The notes beneath the pieces are model-generated. The model was not told the origin of the DNA. It saw nothing but the letters and a program-made list of their open reading frames with translations, and ran no database searches. From NCBI RefSeq assembly GCF_019459225.1, contig NZ_JAIAZY010000009.1:42194-106193 (forward strand): DNA of 64,000 nt, in the 5' to 3' direction. Source of the DNA: Bacillus sp. IITD106 (GTDB lineage Bacteria > Bacillota > Bacilli > Bacillales > Bacillaceae_C). Both the position numbers and the translations under genes were made by a program. Shown here piece after piece: positions 26,495 through 35,864 of this stretch. The stretch's first letter is position 1; every line of letters starts with the position of its first letter.

Positions 26495-27412
26495 ATGAAA
26501 GATATTTCAAAGATTTTTAAAGATTTACAACAAATGGTTCCTAATGCGGAAATAGCGATAACGGAACCATTATCAAAACATACATTTATAAAAACGGGCG
26601 GAATTGGCGACGTTTTTATTAAGCCATTTGATGTAAATGGTCTGCAAAAAATTGTAAAATATGCCTTTGCTCACGATATTCCGTTGACGGTATTGGGGAA
26701 AGGGACCAATGTTATTATTAGAGATGCAGGAATACGAGGAATTGTCGTAAGCCTTGACCAACTAAATAAAGTATCAGTGATAAATGAAACCATAACAGTA
26801 GGAAGCGGAGCAAATATTATTGATGTTTCAAGAATAGCTTTGCAGCATCAATTATCTGGATTGGAATTTGCCTGTGGAATACCTGGAACGGTTGGTGGTG
26901 CATTAATTATGAATGCAGGTGCCTATGGCGGGGAAATTTCCGAGGTATTAACAAGTGCAACAGTTCTTACACAATCAGGAGAGTTTCGTACATTAAAAAC
27001 TGGCGAGTTTCAATTTGGCTATAGGAGTAGTGTATTTGCCAATGAAAATCTGATAATAGTAGAAGCTGTCTTCTCCTTAAAGAAAGCAGATCCTACAGTA
27101 ATCAAAGGAAAAATGGACGAAAATACATTTCTTCGTGAGTCGAAACAGCCACTGGAATACCCTTCTTGCGGAAGTGTATTTAAGCGACCACCGGGTAATT
27201 TTGCTGGAAAACTAATTCAAGAAAGTGGTCTCCAAGGAACGAGGATTGGAGGGGCAGAAGTTTCGACAAAACATGCAGGGTTTATTGTCAATGTGGACAA
27301 TGCTACATCGACTGATTATATTCAATTAATTGAACATGTTCAAAAAACGGTAAAAGAAAAGTTTGGGATTGATCTTGAAACAGAAGTAAAAATAATAGGT
27401 GAAGAATCATAA
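26495..27412 (+). CDS. murB: UDP-N-acetylenolpyruvoylglucosamine reductase
   Basis: Reduces UDP-GlcNAc-enolpyruvate to UDP-MurNAc in peptidoglycan precursor synthesis, with FAD and NADPH. The 305-aa protein has the FAD-binding segment VLGKGTNVII, GLEFACGIPGTVGGA, YRSSVF, the catalytic Ser motif YPSCGSVFKRP, GLQGTRIGGAEVS and HAGFIVN, as in type IIa (Gram-positive) MurB. AAGAGGCAG precedes the ATG. Its isolation from division and cell-wall genes suggests it may be one of two murB copies, as some bacilli have. The window cannot show this. Confidence 0.94.
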   Translation: MKDISKIFKDLQQMVPNAEIAITEPLSKHTFIKTGGIGDVFIKPFDVNGLQKIVKYAFAHDIPLTVLGKGTNVIIRDAGIRGIVVSLDQLNKVSVINETITVGSGANIIDVSRIALQHQLSGLEFACGIPGTVGGALIMNAGAYGGEISEVLTSATVLTQSGEFRTLKTGEFQFGYRSSVFANENLIIVEAVFSLKKADPTVIKGKMDENTFLRESKQPLEYPSCGSVFKRPPGNFAGKLIQESGLQGTRIGGAEVSTKHAGFIVNVDNATSTDYIQLIEHVQKTVKEKFGIDLETEVKIIGEES

Positions 27413-27499
27413 GAAATGGATAGAGCAATTTGTCATTGGCAGATTGCTTTTTTTCTCTTCTATAGATTTCTTGCCTCAAAATATGAAGGGAGGTATAGA

Positions 27500-28567
27500 A
27501 TGGTGCGTTTTATGTATTACCTACCCATGTTTCTAATTTTTGCGTTAACAGCTTGTTCACCTATTGCTGAGAATAGCGCTCTACCAAATAACCCAAATAA
27601 AAGTGTAGATTATTCTACTAGTGAGCTAAAGTCAATCTACTTTGCCGGAGGATGTTTTTGGGGAGTTGAAGCCTATTTTGCACGAATATTTGGAGTAAAG
27701 GATGCTACTTCTGGATACGCGAACGGTATTGGGACTGATCCTACTTATGATGATGTAATTAAAGGAGATCGGGAGTTTGCCGAAACTGTTCATGTTGAGT
27801 ACGACCCTGAAAGAGTATCCTTAAACGAACTTCTGACCTATTTCTTCAAGGTGGTTGACCCGACAAGCATAAATCAGCAAGGAAATGATAAAGGGATTCA
27901 ATATCGCAGTGGCATTTATTTTGAAGATAAAAGTGATGAAGCCATTATTAATGCCTATATTAAACATGAACAAGAAAAATACAATGAAAAAATTGTATCC
28001 GAAGTATTACCGATAAACAACTTTTTCTTAGCAGAGGATTACCATCAAGACTACTTAGAAAAAAATCCAAATGGATATTGCCATATTGATTTAAGTATTC
28101 TGGATGAAGATGATGATGAAACTCAAAGTTATTTTAAACCTAGTGATGAAGAAATTAAGAAAAAACTTTCATCTGAACAATATGAAGTGGCTATTCTCGA
28201 TGGTACAGAACCTGCCTTTAACAATAAGTATTGGGATTTTTATGAGCCAGGCATCTATGTTGATATCGTAACAGGGGAACCCCTTTTTTCAAGCCGAGAT
28301 AAATATGACTCTGATTGTGGTTGGCCAAGCTTCACTAAACCTATCACCCATAAAACGGTAAAGTACGAAGAGGATACAAGCTTCAATATGAACCGTACTG
28401 AAATACGAAGTCGTGTCGGTGATATTCATCTAGGCCATGTTTTTGAGGATGGTCCGATAGAAGAAGGTGGGCTCAGGTATTGTGTAAACAGTGCTTCCCT
28501 TCGATTTATACCATTAGAAGACATGGAAAAAGAAGGCTACGGCGACTTTATAGATGAGGTAAAATAA
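27500..28567 (+). CDS. msrAB: MsrA-MsrB fusion peptide methionine sulfoxide reductase, lipoprotein
   Basis: Repairs oxidised methionine, both S and R forms, outside the cell membrane. I start at ATG 27500 (GGGAGGT ahead), giving a signal peptide and lipobox LTAC at the N-terminus, so it is a membrane-anchored lipoprotein of 355 aa. The MsrA part has the active site [11 protein letters not shown] and ends near AEDYHQDYL. The MsrB part has [16 protein letters not shown] and [11 protein letters not shown] with the catalytic Cys. The zinc-type Cys pairs of some MsrB proteins are not visible. Confidence 0.95.
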   Translation: MVRFMYYLPMFLIFALTACSPIAENSALPNNPNKSVDYSTSELKSIYFAGGCFWGVEAYFARIFGVKDATSGYANGIGTDPTYDDVIKGDREFAETVHVEYDPERVSLNELLTYFFKVVDPTSINQQGNDKGIQYRSGIYFEDKSDEAIINAYIKHEQEKYNEKIVSEVLPINNFFLAEDYHQDYLEKNPNGYCHIDLSILDEDDDETQSYFKPSDEEIKKKLSSEQYEVAILDGTEPAFNNKYWDFYEPGIYVDIVTGEPLFSSRDKYDSDCGWPSFTKPITHKTVKYEEDTSFNMNRTEIRSRVGDIHLGHVFEDGPIEEGGLRYCVNSASLRFIPLEDMEKEGYGDFIDEVK

Positions 28568-28610
28568 AAAAGGCAATTCCAATCAGAAAAAAGGATATTG
28601 CCTTTTTTCT
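28566..28610 (+). terminator. Rho-independent terminator after msrAB
   Basis: AAAAAAGGCAAT pairs with ATTGCCTTTTTT around a 19-base loop, with a T-rich tail. Confidence 0.85.
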
Positions 28611-28702
28611 TTTTGAAAATAATTTTTTTCAGCAAATGATTTCAAAATAATGATAAAATAGGCGTTATGAATGATTTATAAATTAATAGGGGGAAAGTGA
28701 AA

Positions 28703-29611
28703 TTGGATATTAAGTTTAACCGTCCGAAAGGGTTCGGAGAGATTTTAGATCTCACATTCAAAATAAGTAAAAATAAATTTTCAGACTTTTTGCTAATTAA
28801 TCTTATTTTTATGGGACCAATTTATTTACTGCAAGCTATTATCCAACTTATGTCCGGAGTAAGTTTTTTTAGGGAGCTTGGAACAGGTAATGTATGGTAT
28901 GAACAAATACTCTCAAGCTTCGAGGAAACCGGGAGTACTAGTTTAGGTGCAGATTTAGGAATCACCGTTGTTTCATTATTCAGCATATTCTTATTTCCAG
29001 TCGCTGGAGCTGCCATTCTTATTGCGATTAATCACATGAGAAAAAACGAAGAATATACAGTTGGCTCAGTTATAAAAGAAGGATTTTCAAGATACGGTCC
29101 TATCCTCGGCAGTAGTATTCTGTTTGTTCTTCTAGTAATTGGTCTAATTTTTTTCCCGATAATCATTGTCGTGCTCGTTGGGGTTGTTGGAGCACTCGCA
29201 AATCCAGTGGCAGGAATCCTTATAGCCGTTCTTTTATTTATTGGTTTTTTTATCGGAGTAGGATTATTGTTAACAAAATGGGGGTTTTATTTCGGCTCTG
29301 TTGTTCTCGATGATGAAACTATTGGTTTTTCGAGAAGCTGGAAACTGACACAAAATAGAACTTGGGCATTGTTTGGATTATATCTAGTATTTTCATTGAT
29401 TGTTTCTAGTATTAGTTATGCAGTTGAAGTGTCTTTCGGAATATTTTTAGGGAACAGTGTATTGTTATCAATTATTTCCAGTGTTGTCAGTTTGTTTACT
29501 ACGATGATTTTTTCAGTTGGTTATTCAGTTATGTACCTTGATGCAAAAACACGACATGATGCAGACGATTTAAAGGAAATGATTGAAGACTATGAAGCGG
29601 CGCGTTCGTAA
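28703..29611 (+). CDS. Multi-pass membrane protein heading the DUF4129/MoxR operon
   Basis: A 302-aa protein with about six hydrophobic segments (roughly residues 30-55, 85-115, 140-170, 175-200, 225-255 and 260-285). It begins IKFNRPKGFGEILDLTFKI, a start typical of membrane proteins annotated near glycerophosphoryl-diester-phosphodiesterase membrane domains. I prefer TTG 28703 because GGGGG lies 9 bases ahead; the GTG at 28697 is too close. It is followed at 18 bp by the DUF4129 gene. Its role is unknown; the operon suggests membrane or envelope protein assembly. Confidence 0.8.
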   Translation: MDIKFNRPKGFGEILDLTFKISKNKFSDFLLINLIFMGPIYLLQAIIQLMSGVSFFRELGTGNVWYEQILSSFEETGSTSLGADLGITVVSLFSIFLFPVAGAAILIAINHMRKNEEYTVGSVIKEGFSRYGPILGSSILFVLLVIGLIFFPIIIVVLVGVVGALANPVAGILIAVLLFIGFFIGVGLLLTKWGFYFGSVVLDDETIGFSRSWKLTQNRTWALFGLYLVFSLIVSSISYAVEVSFGIFLGNSVLLSIISSVVSLFTTMIFSVGYSVMYLDAKTRHDADDLKEMIEDYEAARS

Positions 29612-29629
29612 ATCGTTAGGTGATAAATA

Positions 29630-30283
29630 ATGGAAAATGTAGATAAGGCAAAAGAAGAGATTCGTGGTATTTTGGATGGAAAAGAATATCAAATGTATGC
29701 GAACGAATCAAAAAGTATTTTTACAATATGGTGGGAACGTGCAAAAGAATGGATTGCGGATCAATTGGCGAAATTATTCCCTTCATTAGAATCGGCCAGT
29801 CATGCGGCAGCTGGTCCGGTTCTTATTGCCATTATTATTGCGGTTCTTGCTATGATTGTCGTATTGGTATTGCTTCTCGTTCGGGTGCAATTACGGAAAC
29901 GAAAATATCGGGATAATAAACCTTTTACATCTATGAAAGAAATGGAATGGACATATCAAACGCACTTAAATGAGGCCGACCGACTAAGTTCATTAAAAGA
30001 GTATTCATTATCAACTCGTCATCTCTTTCTCGCCTTACTTTTATACTTCCATGAGAAAGAATGGCTTATTGCAAGAATATGGAAAACAAATTGGGAGTAT
30101 TACGATGAACTTCGAAAAGTAAATAAAGAATGGGCTGAGCGATTTTTTAATATTGCACTGATATTTGATGAAGTTACGTATGGTGAGAGGATTGTCACTA
30201 AAGAAGAATATGACCAATACAAATCACAAGTGTTGGAATGGCTTAGCAAAATAGAGGAGGGGCCAAATAATGCTGCAAAGTAA
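29630..30283 (+). CDS. DUF4129 domain protein
   Basis: A 217-aa protein with one central membrane helix (about residues 65-88) and a C-terminal DUF4129-like segment (SLKEYSLSTRHLFLALLLYF through YGERIVTKEEYDQ). In this family the domain is found near MoxR ATPases and, in longer proteins, fused to transglutaminases; no transglutaminase is present here. The helix leaves a short N-terminal part outside and the DUF4129 part probably inside. It overlaps the next gene by 14 bp. Confidence 0.82.
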   Translation: MENVDKAKEEIRGILDGKEYQMYANESKSIFTIWWERAKEWIADQLAKLFPSLESASHAAAGPVLIAIIIAVLAMIVVLVLLLVRVQLRKRKYRDNKPFTSMKEMEWTYQTHLNEADRLSSLKEYSLSTRHLFLALLLYFHEKEWLIARIWKTNWEYYDELRKVNKEWAERFFNIALIFDEVTYGERIVTKEEYDQYKSQVLEWLSKIEEGPNNAAK

Positions 30284-31394
30284 AAAAAAGACGTGGATTT
30301 GGCTCATAATCCTTTTATTTATTTTTGTACTAGCAAGCTTTTTTCTGTTTTCAGAAAAGCCGAAGAGTTATCCAAATTATGTATCAGAGTCTCCTTCTCC
30401 AACAGGTGTAAAAGCGGTTTACACGTATTTACATAATCATTATGATACGGTAAAAAGATGGAAACATACTCCGAATTTAATAAATCATAAAAAGGAAAAT
30501 CAACTTCTTATTATGATAGAACCATTTTTCATGCCAACCTCAGAGGAAATAAATGAATATGAAAATTTTATGAATGCGGGAAATACGATTCTATTAATCA
30601 GTGAGAAGCCTGATGGCTTTTTTGATCTAAAATCAGACATCGTGGAAAAGGATCTTTCAAATAAGAAATTAAAAATAAAGGATCAAAACGGAATTACATA
30701 TAGGGGAGAAGTAAATTCTTCAATAAGGCTGCAGACAAAAAAACAAGATAAAGTATTATTACATGATACAGAAGGGGCTATTGCCTTAAAACGCGCTTAT
30801 GGAGATGGCCATTTAATTGTTTCCATTGCACCAGAGTGGCTGACAAATGGTCGAATTTTAGCAAGTGATCATATTCCTCTTATTCTTACTTTAATCAATG
30901 AGGAAAAACCTGCTTCCATTTTCTTTGATGAATATGTTCATATGGGCGAAAATGCTTCTACGGTATGGACAGTGTATCCAAAGTGGTTTTTGATAGTAAT
31001 GCTTCAAATCTTTGTCATTACCATATTGTTCTTATGGGCAAAAGGAAAACGGTTTGGTCCGATATTAATTCCAAGAGAAGAAACTGTCCGCTTTAGTGAT
31101 GAGGGTGTTAAAGCTTTGGCTGCTTGGTATTTAAGAGGAAAAAAATACCGGGACTCTTTAAATATACAGTCTGACTTTGTAAAGCAATTAATACAAGAAC
31201 GCTACGGGATTCCTTCTACAGTTGAGTGGTTCGAGATGATAGACTTGTTTCAACGTAAAAGAATCAATGTAACAGATGTGCAAATTTTGAATGATATTGG
31301 CGCGGTTTTACAAAATGAAAAATTAACTAAGCAAGAATACTTACTATGGTCAAAAAGATTAGAACGATTAAGGGAAGAGGTTGTCAGGAGATGA
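30270..31394 (+). CDS. DUF4350 domain protein
   Basis: A 374-aa protein with an N-terminal membrane helix (about residues 8-27), an extracellular part with the DUF4350-like pattern (SPTGVKAVYTYL, LLIMIEPFFMPTSEEINEYE, GNTILLISEKP), a second helix around residues 239-258, and a cytoplasmic tail. The pattern resembles a glutamine-amidotransferase-like sensing fold. It overlaps DUF4129 upstream and MoxR downstream. Gene order DUF4129-DUF4350-MoxR-DUF58 is common in Gram-positives. Function is not established. Confidence 0.82.
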   Translation: MLQSKKKTWIWLIILLFIFVLASFFLFSEKPKSYPNYVSESPSPTGVKAVYTYLHNHYDTVKRWKHTPNLINHKKENQLLIMIEPFFMPTSEEINEYENFMNAGNTILLISEKPDGFFDLKSDIVEKDLSNKKLKIKDQNGITYRGEVNSSIRLQTKKQDKVLLHDTEGAIALKRAYGDGHLIVSIAPEWLTNGRILASDHIPLILTLINEEKPASIFFDEYVHMGENASTVWTVYPKWFLIVMLQIFVITILFLWAKGKRFGPILIPREETVRFSDEGVKALAAWYLRGKKYRDSLNIQSDFVKQLIQERYGIPSTVEWFEMIDLFQRKRINVTDVQILNDIGAVLQNEKLTKQEYLLWSKRLERLREEVVRR

Positions 31395-32320
31395 AAAAAG
31401 AATTACAAACCTTAATAGAAAAGTATGAAGAAAGAATATTAGGACAAAGCTTAAATATAAAACTATTATTATCAGCTATATTGGCAGGTGGGCATGTTCT
31501 GTTAGAAGGTGTTCCTGGAACGGGTAAAACTCAAATGGTCAGAACCCTTGCCGGACTTTTAGGTGGAAGCTTCAATCGAATTCAATTTACCCCGGATTTA
31601 TTGCCTAGCGATATTACGGGAAGCACTATTTACAATATGAAAGAAAGCAATTTTGAAACGATAAAAGGACCAGTTTTCACCAATATTCTTTTGGCTGATG
31701 AAATTAACCGAACTCCCGCTAAAACACAAGCAGCACTTTTAGAAGCAATGGAGGAGAAGCAAGTAACCATTCAAGGAAAAACGTACCCCTTGTCAGAGGT
31801 TTTTTTCGTTGTTGCAACCCAAAATCCAATTGAATTTGAAGGAACATATCCGTTGCCTGAAGCGCAGCAGGATCGTTTTCTCTTTAAACTTTACATTGAT
31901 TTTCCTAGTTTTGAAGAGGAGAAAAATGTATTACATCAAGTTATTGAAAATAAAAGCTATATGACTCCATTATCTTCCGTCATGAATATCGATGAGTTTT
32001 TAGCCATAAAAGAAGAAATCTCTCGAGTGACAGTCGGAGAAAATGTAATGGATTATATTATGAAAATAGTAAGAAAAACACGCGAGACTGATTCAATCCG
32101 CTTTGGAGCAAGTACAAGAGCAGCAATTTCTATCGGTAGAGCTGCTCAATCATGGGCTTATTTATCAGGAAGGGATTACATAACTCCAGATGACGTTAAA
32201 ATGGTCTCTAAGCCATCTTTGCGACACCGTATACAACTATCTCCACATATAGAATTGGAGGGAGCGTCAGTTGACCAAATCATTGAAGAACTTGTGGGAT
32301 CGGTTCCTGTTCCGAGGTAG
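31391..32320 (+). CDS. MoxR-family AAA+ ATPase
   Basis: A chaperone-like ATPase that, in better-studied relatives, helps fold or assemble partner complexes, often with von Willebrand-type DUF58 proteins. The 309-aa protein has Walker A EGVPGTGKTQ, Walker B LLADEINRTPAKTQ, VFFVVATQNPIEFEGTYPLP as sensor region and the C-terminal lid with GASTRAAI. ATG 31391 gives the normal family length. It overlaps the DUF4350 gene by 4 bp and the DUF58 gene by 50 bp. Confidence 0.93.
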   Translation: MKKELQTLIEKYEERILGQSLNIKLLLSAILAGGHVLLEGVPGTGKTQMVRTLAGLLGGSFNRIQFTPDLLPSDITGSTIYNMKESNFETIKGPVFTNILLADEINRTPAKTQAALLEAMEEKQVTIQGKTYPLSEVFFVVATQNPIEFEGTYPLPEAQQDRFLFKLYIDFPSFEEEKNVLHQVIENKSYMTPLSSVMNIDEFLAIKEEISRVTVGENVMDYIMKIVRKTRETDSIRFGASTRAAISIGRAAQSWAYLSGRDYITPDDVKMVSKPSLRHRIQLSPHIELEGASVDQIIEELVGSVPVPR

Positions 32321-33629
32321 AGGAATATTACCGTCTGGACGCTTAATTATTATCTTCATCATTCTATCGTTTGTACTTATAGTAGTAAGCTTCAGAAAGT
32401 TTTCATGGTGGTATTTTATTACTATAAATGTAGTTGTGTTTTTATTTAGCTTGATCGATTTGTTTTTTTCTCCCAAGAGAAAGGAATTACATTTTAAACG
32501 ACATATCCCAGATGAGATGGAAAGAAATTTATCATATAAAGTACAAATTGAAATGACAAATCGCTCAAAGCATTCTTTATCGTATTCATTTATAGATGGG
32601 ATTCCGCAAAGTTTTCATAGCCCATTTCCGATGAACGGAAATGTCGATCAGCTTGTAACCTCGACATTAGAATATGAAACAAAGGCTCCGGTACGAGGGG
32701 AATACGAAATAACAAAGCTGTATTTTCGTTATTCTAGTAAGTTAGGATTATGGAAAAAACAAATGACGATTGATTTGAAGAACACTGTTAAAGTGATTCC
32801 GGACCTATCTGAGACTAAACAATTTTTAGAAAATGCTCAAAAGTATTTGCTATTTGAAGGAAATAAGATTCGTAGACACCAAACAGGGATTGGCGACTTT
32901 TCTCAAATCAGAAACTATGTCGTTGGGGATGACCCTCGCAAAATCAACTGGAGGCAAACAGCCAAGCTTCGTCAAGTAATGACGAATGAATATGAACCTG
33001 AGCACGGAAAATATATTACGATCCTAGTAGATTGCGGCAGAATGATGGGGGCTGAATTGTCAAAAGGGAACCGTCTAGAAAAAGCATTGGAGGCTGCTCA
33101 TTTAGTAGCGGCCGCTGCACTCCAAAATGGTGATTATGTTTCGGTTTTAGCTTTTGCAAAGGATGTTAAAGTGTTTGTTCCACCAGCAAAAGGTATGGCT
33201 CATTTACAGACGATTCTGCATTCCATTTATAACGTTACGGTTGATTCCGCAGAATCCAACTATGCAGCAGTATTTTCTTTTTTAGAAACGATGCAAAAGA
33301 AACGAAGCTTGCTTCTTTTGTTCAGTGATATACGAACATTCTTGTATGAAGAACACGCCCTTCTTTATTTAAAACGATTAAGACAAAGGCATTTATTTTT
33401 AATGGTTGGAATTGAGGACGTGACACTTCAGACAAGAACTGAAGAAAAGCCGGAAAGTGTGCAACAAGCCATGATTAAAAGCATTGCTCAGCAACAAATG
33501 CTGTTTAAAAAGAAAGAAAAAATCAAATGGGAAAGACAGGGGCTCGTCATGATTGAGGCGAAAGAAGAAAACTTAGCAACCGCTGCGGTTTCCCACTATA
33601 TCGACATTATGAACCGGAATTTATTGTAG
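32271..33629 (+). CDS. DUF58 domain protein (MoxR partner)
   Basis: A 452-aa protein with two N-terminal membrane helices (about residues 20-65), a beta-rich region, and a C-terminal von Willebrand A-like DUF58 domain. The DUF58 hallmark is FSQIRNYVVGDDPRKINWRQ followed by a MIDAS-like ILVDCGRMMG. The start is TTG 32271 with GGAGGGAG six bases ahead, lying inside moxR. It is the last gene of the operon and probably the direct client or adaptor of the MoxR ATPase. Confidence 0.92.
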   Translation: MTKSLKNLWDRFLFRGRGILPSGRLIIIFIILSFVLIVVSFRKFSWWYFITINVVVFLFSLIDLFFSPKRKELHFKRHIPDEMERNLSYKVQIEMTNRSKHSLSYSFIDGIPQSFHSPFPMNGNVDQLVTSTLEYETKAPVRGEYEITKLYFRYSSKLGLWKKQMTIDLKNTVKVIPDLSETKQFLENAQKYLLFEGNKIRRHQTGIGDFSQIRNYVVGDDPRKINWRQTAKLRQVMTNEYEPEHGKYITILVDCGRMMGAELSKGNRLEKALEAAHLVAAAALQNGDYVSVLAFAKDVKVFVPPAKGMAHLQTILHSIYNVTVDSAESNYAAVFSFLETMQKKRSLLLLFSDIRTFLYEEHALLYLKRLRQRHLFLMVGIEDVTLQTRTEEKPESVQQAMIKSIAQQQMLFKKKEKIKWERQGLVMIEAKEENLATAAVSHYIDIMNRNLL

Positions 33630-33690
33630 GCGCAGGTATTGTAGAGAGAACGTAGAATAAAAAGTAAGATCCGAAAAAAATGACCAATTG

Positions 33691-33883
33691 GCTAATAGAA
33701 TCGAAAATTAGCTAATAGGATTGCCAAAATGGCTAATAGAATCGTAAATCGCCTAATAGGATTGAGAAATCGGCTAATAGAATAATAAAACGGCTAATAG
33801 GATTGAGAAATCGGCTAATAGAATAATAAAACGGCTAATAGGATTGCGAAATCGGCTAATAGAATCATATATCAGCTAATAGA
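33691..33883. repeat. Tandem GCTAATAG repeat with alternating 20/21-bp spacing
   Basis: Ten copies of GCTAATAG (one reads CCTAATAG) start at 33691, 33711, 33732, 33752, 33773, 33793, 33814, 33834, 33855 and 33875. The spacings are 20, 21, 20, 21, 20, 21, 20, 21 and 20 bp. AAAT or AAAA tracts lie between them. The mean of about 20.5 bp is two DNA turns, so all copies face the same side of the helix. There is no open frame of note. It fills most of the 334-bp gap between DUF58 and the SpoIIM-like gene. Confidence 0.9.
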
Positions 33884-33904
33884 ACTGTAACACTTGAGAA
33901 TTTA

Positions 33905-33950
33905 ACATAAAAAAAGCGAATCTATCAGCATGGCAGCTATAGATTCGCTA
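33905..33950 (-). terminator. Terminator for the SpoIIM-like gene
   Basis: Read on the minus strand, AGCGAATCTAT and ATAGATTCGCT form an 11-bp stem followed by a seven-T run. It sits 14 bp past the SpoIIM-like stop. Confidence 0.85.
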
Positions 33951-33963
33951 ACAAGTTGCATAA

Positions 33964-34938
33964 TTAAATGGATTCATTAGAGGGAGAACGTTTCAACAGT
34001 ATTTTTCCTATCAGCATATAAAGGATTAAACCAAAAACAGTAATAATTGCCACAATGTATTTCGCTTCCAACGATATTGCTGCTGGGGTAATAAATCCTT
34101 CAATGATTCCGGCGATAATAAATAACGGGATTGTACCAAGCAATAACTGAACGGATCGTTTAGCTTGGTATTTTAAATGATAGCCTCTTGAATAATGACC
34201 TGGCACAAACAGTTTATAGCCCATTAATAAACCCGCTCCACCAGCAATAAAAATAGCTGTCAGTTCAATCATTCCGTGCGGGACAATATATGCCCAAAAA
34301 TCATATGTTTTTCCGTAATGCCAAAATAGTGCAGCGAGGGCTCCGACTATAATTCCGTTATAGATTAATACATATACAGTCAACAAACCAAATGTTACTC
34401 CACCTGCAAAAGCTAATATAGCGACTTGAATATTATTCGTCATAATGCTTGCTGACATTAATGGGGAATTAACTCCGCCATCACTGCCGCCTAGTCGCTC
34501 CGGGTCCACATTTTGGGCGATATCAGCAGGAAGGATAGAATATAGGTGAAGAGGGTCGTTTATGACTGAGAAAAAACTTCCGATTGCACCAAGGGTGAAC
34601 AGTAACATGGCCGCGACAATTGCTTTCCATTGACCTAATAACAGTCCAATAAAAGTTGTGCTGAAAAAATGACGGATTTGTTTAAAGCTAGATATTTGGT
34701 CTTTATACAAAAGATTATGTGATTTTGAAACGAGTCCATTTAAATAACTCGTCACTTCTTCATTAGGAAAATATGTCTGACAAAATGAAAGATTTTGCGC
34801 TGCCTTTTGGTACAGTCTATTAAATCGGTCAATATCTATACCTGAATATGTATTTTTACGCTTTTGTAAAACTCCGATAAGATGTTCTAGCTGTTTCCAT
34901 TCGTCACGATGTTGTTTTATGAATTGCTTAATATTCAT
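33964..34938 (-). CDS. SpoIIM-like (stage II sporulation protein M family) membrane protein
   Basis: A 324-aa protein of the SpoIIM/DUF95 family. It has an N-terminal soluble helical part (about residues 1-95) and then about five to six membrane helices, with the family signature around AFAGGVTFGLLTVYVLIYNGI and HGMIELTAIFIAGGAGLLMG. True SpoIIM works with SpoIID and SpoIIP in forespore engulfment. This longer paralog type occurs widely, also in non-sporulating bacteria, and is usually next to RDD, MoxR and DUF58 genes as here. It is divergent from the RDD gene, which shares its promoter region. The engulfment role should not be assumed. Confidence 0.87.
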   Translation of the reverse strand: MNIKQFIKQHRDEWKQLEHLIGVLQKRKNTYSGIDIDRFNRLYQKAAQNLSFCQTYFPNEEVTSYLNGLVSKSHNLLYKDQISSFKQIRHFFSTTFIGLLLGQWKAIVAAMLLFTLGAIGSFFSVINDPLHLYSILPADIAQNVDPERLGGSDGGVNSPLMSASIMTNNIQVAILAFAGGVTFGLLTVYVLIYNGIIVGALAALFWHYGKTYDFWAYIVPHGMIELTAIFIAGGAGLLMGYKLFVPGHYSRGYHLKYQAKRSVQLLLGTIPLFIIAGIIEGFITPAAISLEAKYIVAIITVFGLILYMLIGKILLKRSPSNESI

Positions 34939-35052
34939 CCTAGCACCTACATTATCTATAATAAATTCTTAGTCTATTCTTCTTATTATAGTAATTTCAT
35001 AAAAAAATAGAAACAGCTTCAGTGAAATTAACAACGAAACGAGGTTTTTCTT

Positions 35053-35853
35053 TTGAATGATGACCGGATCAATATTAAAACACCTGAATATGTATCACTT
35101 CAATTTCAAATTGCCGGCCTAGGCAGCAGAACCGCAGCATATATAATCGACCAACTTATTTTAATGGCTTTTAATATTGCCATTGTCATTATCTTTCTAA
35201 TCATTTCCTTTGGACAACCAGATTTATTGTTTTTTCTTGATTTGCATTCCTATCTTATAGCAATCATTATAATTGGCATATTTTTAATAAACTGGGGTTA
35301 TTTTTTTGCATTTGAATACTTTTTAGGAGGGAGAACTCCTGGAAAAAGAATGATGGGTATTAGGGTTATTCAAGAAAATGGCCATAGTATCACGTTATTA
35401 TCGAGTTTTATACGAAATCTCCTGAGAATCATAGATTCATTGCCAGCTGGATATTTTCTTGGAATAATGATGATTTTCTTTCACTCAAAGCATAAGAGAA
35501 TTGGAGACCTAGTTGCAGGTTCAATTGTCGTACATGAAAGAAAGACAATCCGAAAAAATAAACTTTCACCAATTGAAAAAGAGATACAAGCTAGAGGTTT
35601 ATCAAAAAATGACCTACTTATAGATGAGTGGGCATTAAAATCGATAAATATGAAGGATTGGAAGTTAATCCAAACGTATTCCAATCGTTTTTTACAATTG
35701 CCGAAAAGCGAAAAAGAGAATTTGACGAAACAAATTGCAGAAATTTTACTGCCAAAATTAGGCTTAGAAATGGAAGAAAATATTCGAGAAGTAGAAGATA
35801 AGTTGCTTATCATTTATTTAATTCTTAAAGATGAATGGGAATTTGAACTCTGA
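35053..35853 (+). CDS. RDD family membrane protein
   Basis: A 266-aa protein whose first 170 residues form an RDD domain with three hydrophobic segments (about 30-55, 65-92, 120-145). The signature Arg and Asp residues are visible in GSRTAAYIIDQLILM, GGRTPGKRMMGIRV and HKRIGDLVAG. A soluble C-terminal tail of about 95 residues has no known motif. The start is TTG 35053 with GAGG ahead. The stop overlaps the ribosome site of the amidase gene, so the two are coupled. Some RDD proteins are cation antiporters; the role here is unknown. Confidence 0.88.
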   Translation: MNDDRINIKTPEYVSLQFQIAGLGSRTAAYIIDQLILMAFNIAIVIIFLIISFGQPDLLFFLDLHSYLIAIIIIGIFLINWGYFFAFEYFLGGRTPGKRMMGIRVIQENGHSITLLSSFIRNLLRIIDSLPAGYFLGIMMIFFHSKHKRIGDLVAGSIVVHERKTIRKNKLSPIEKEIQARGLSKNDLLIDEWALKSINMKDWKLIQTYSNRFLQLPKSEKENLTKQIAEILLPKLGLEMEENIREVEDKLLIIYLILKDEWEFEL

Positions 35854-35864
35854 GGATTCGACCT

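Noticed and set aside
33691..33883. CRISPR array
   Set aside because: The repeat core is only 8 bp with 12-13-bp AT-rich gaps that are similar to each other; no cas genes are present.
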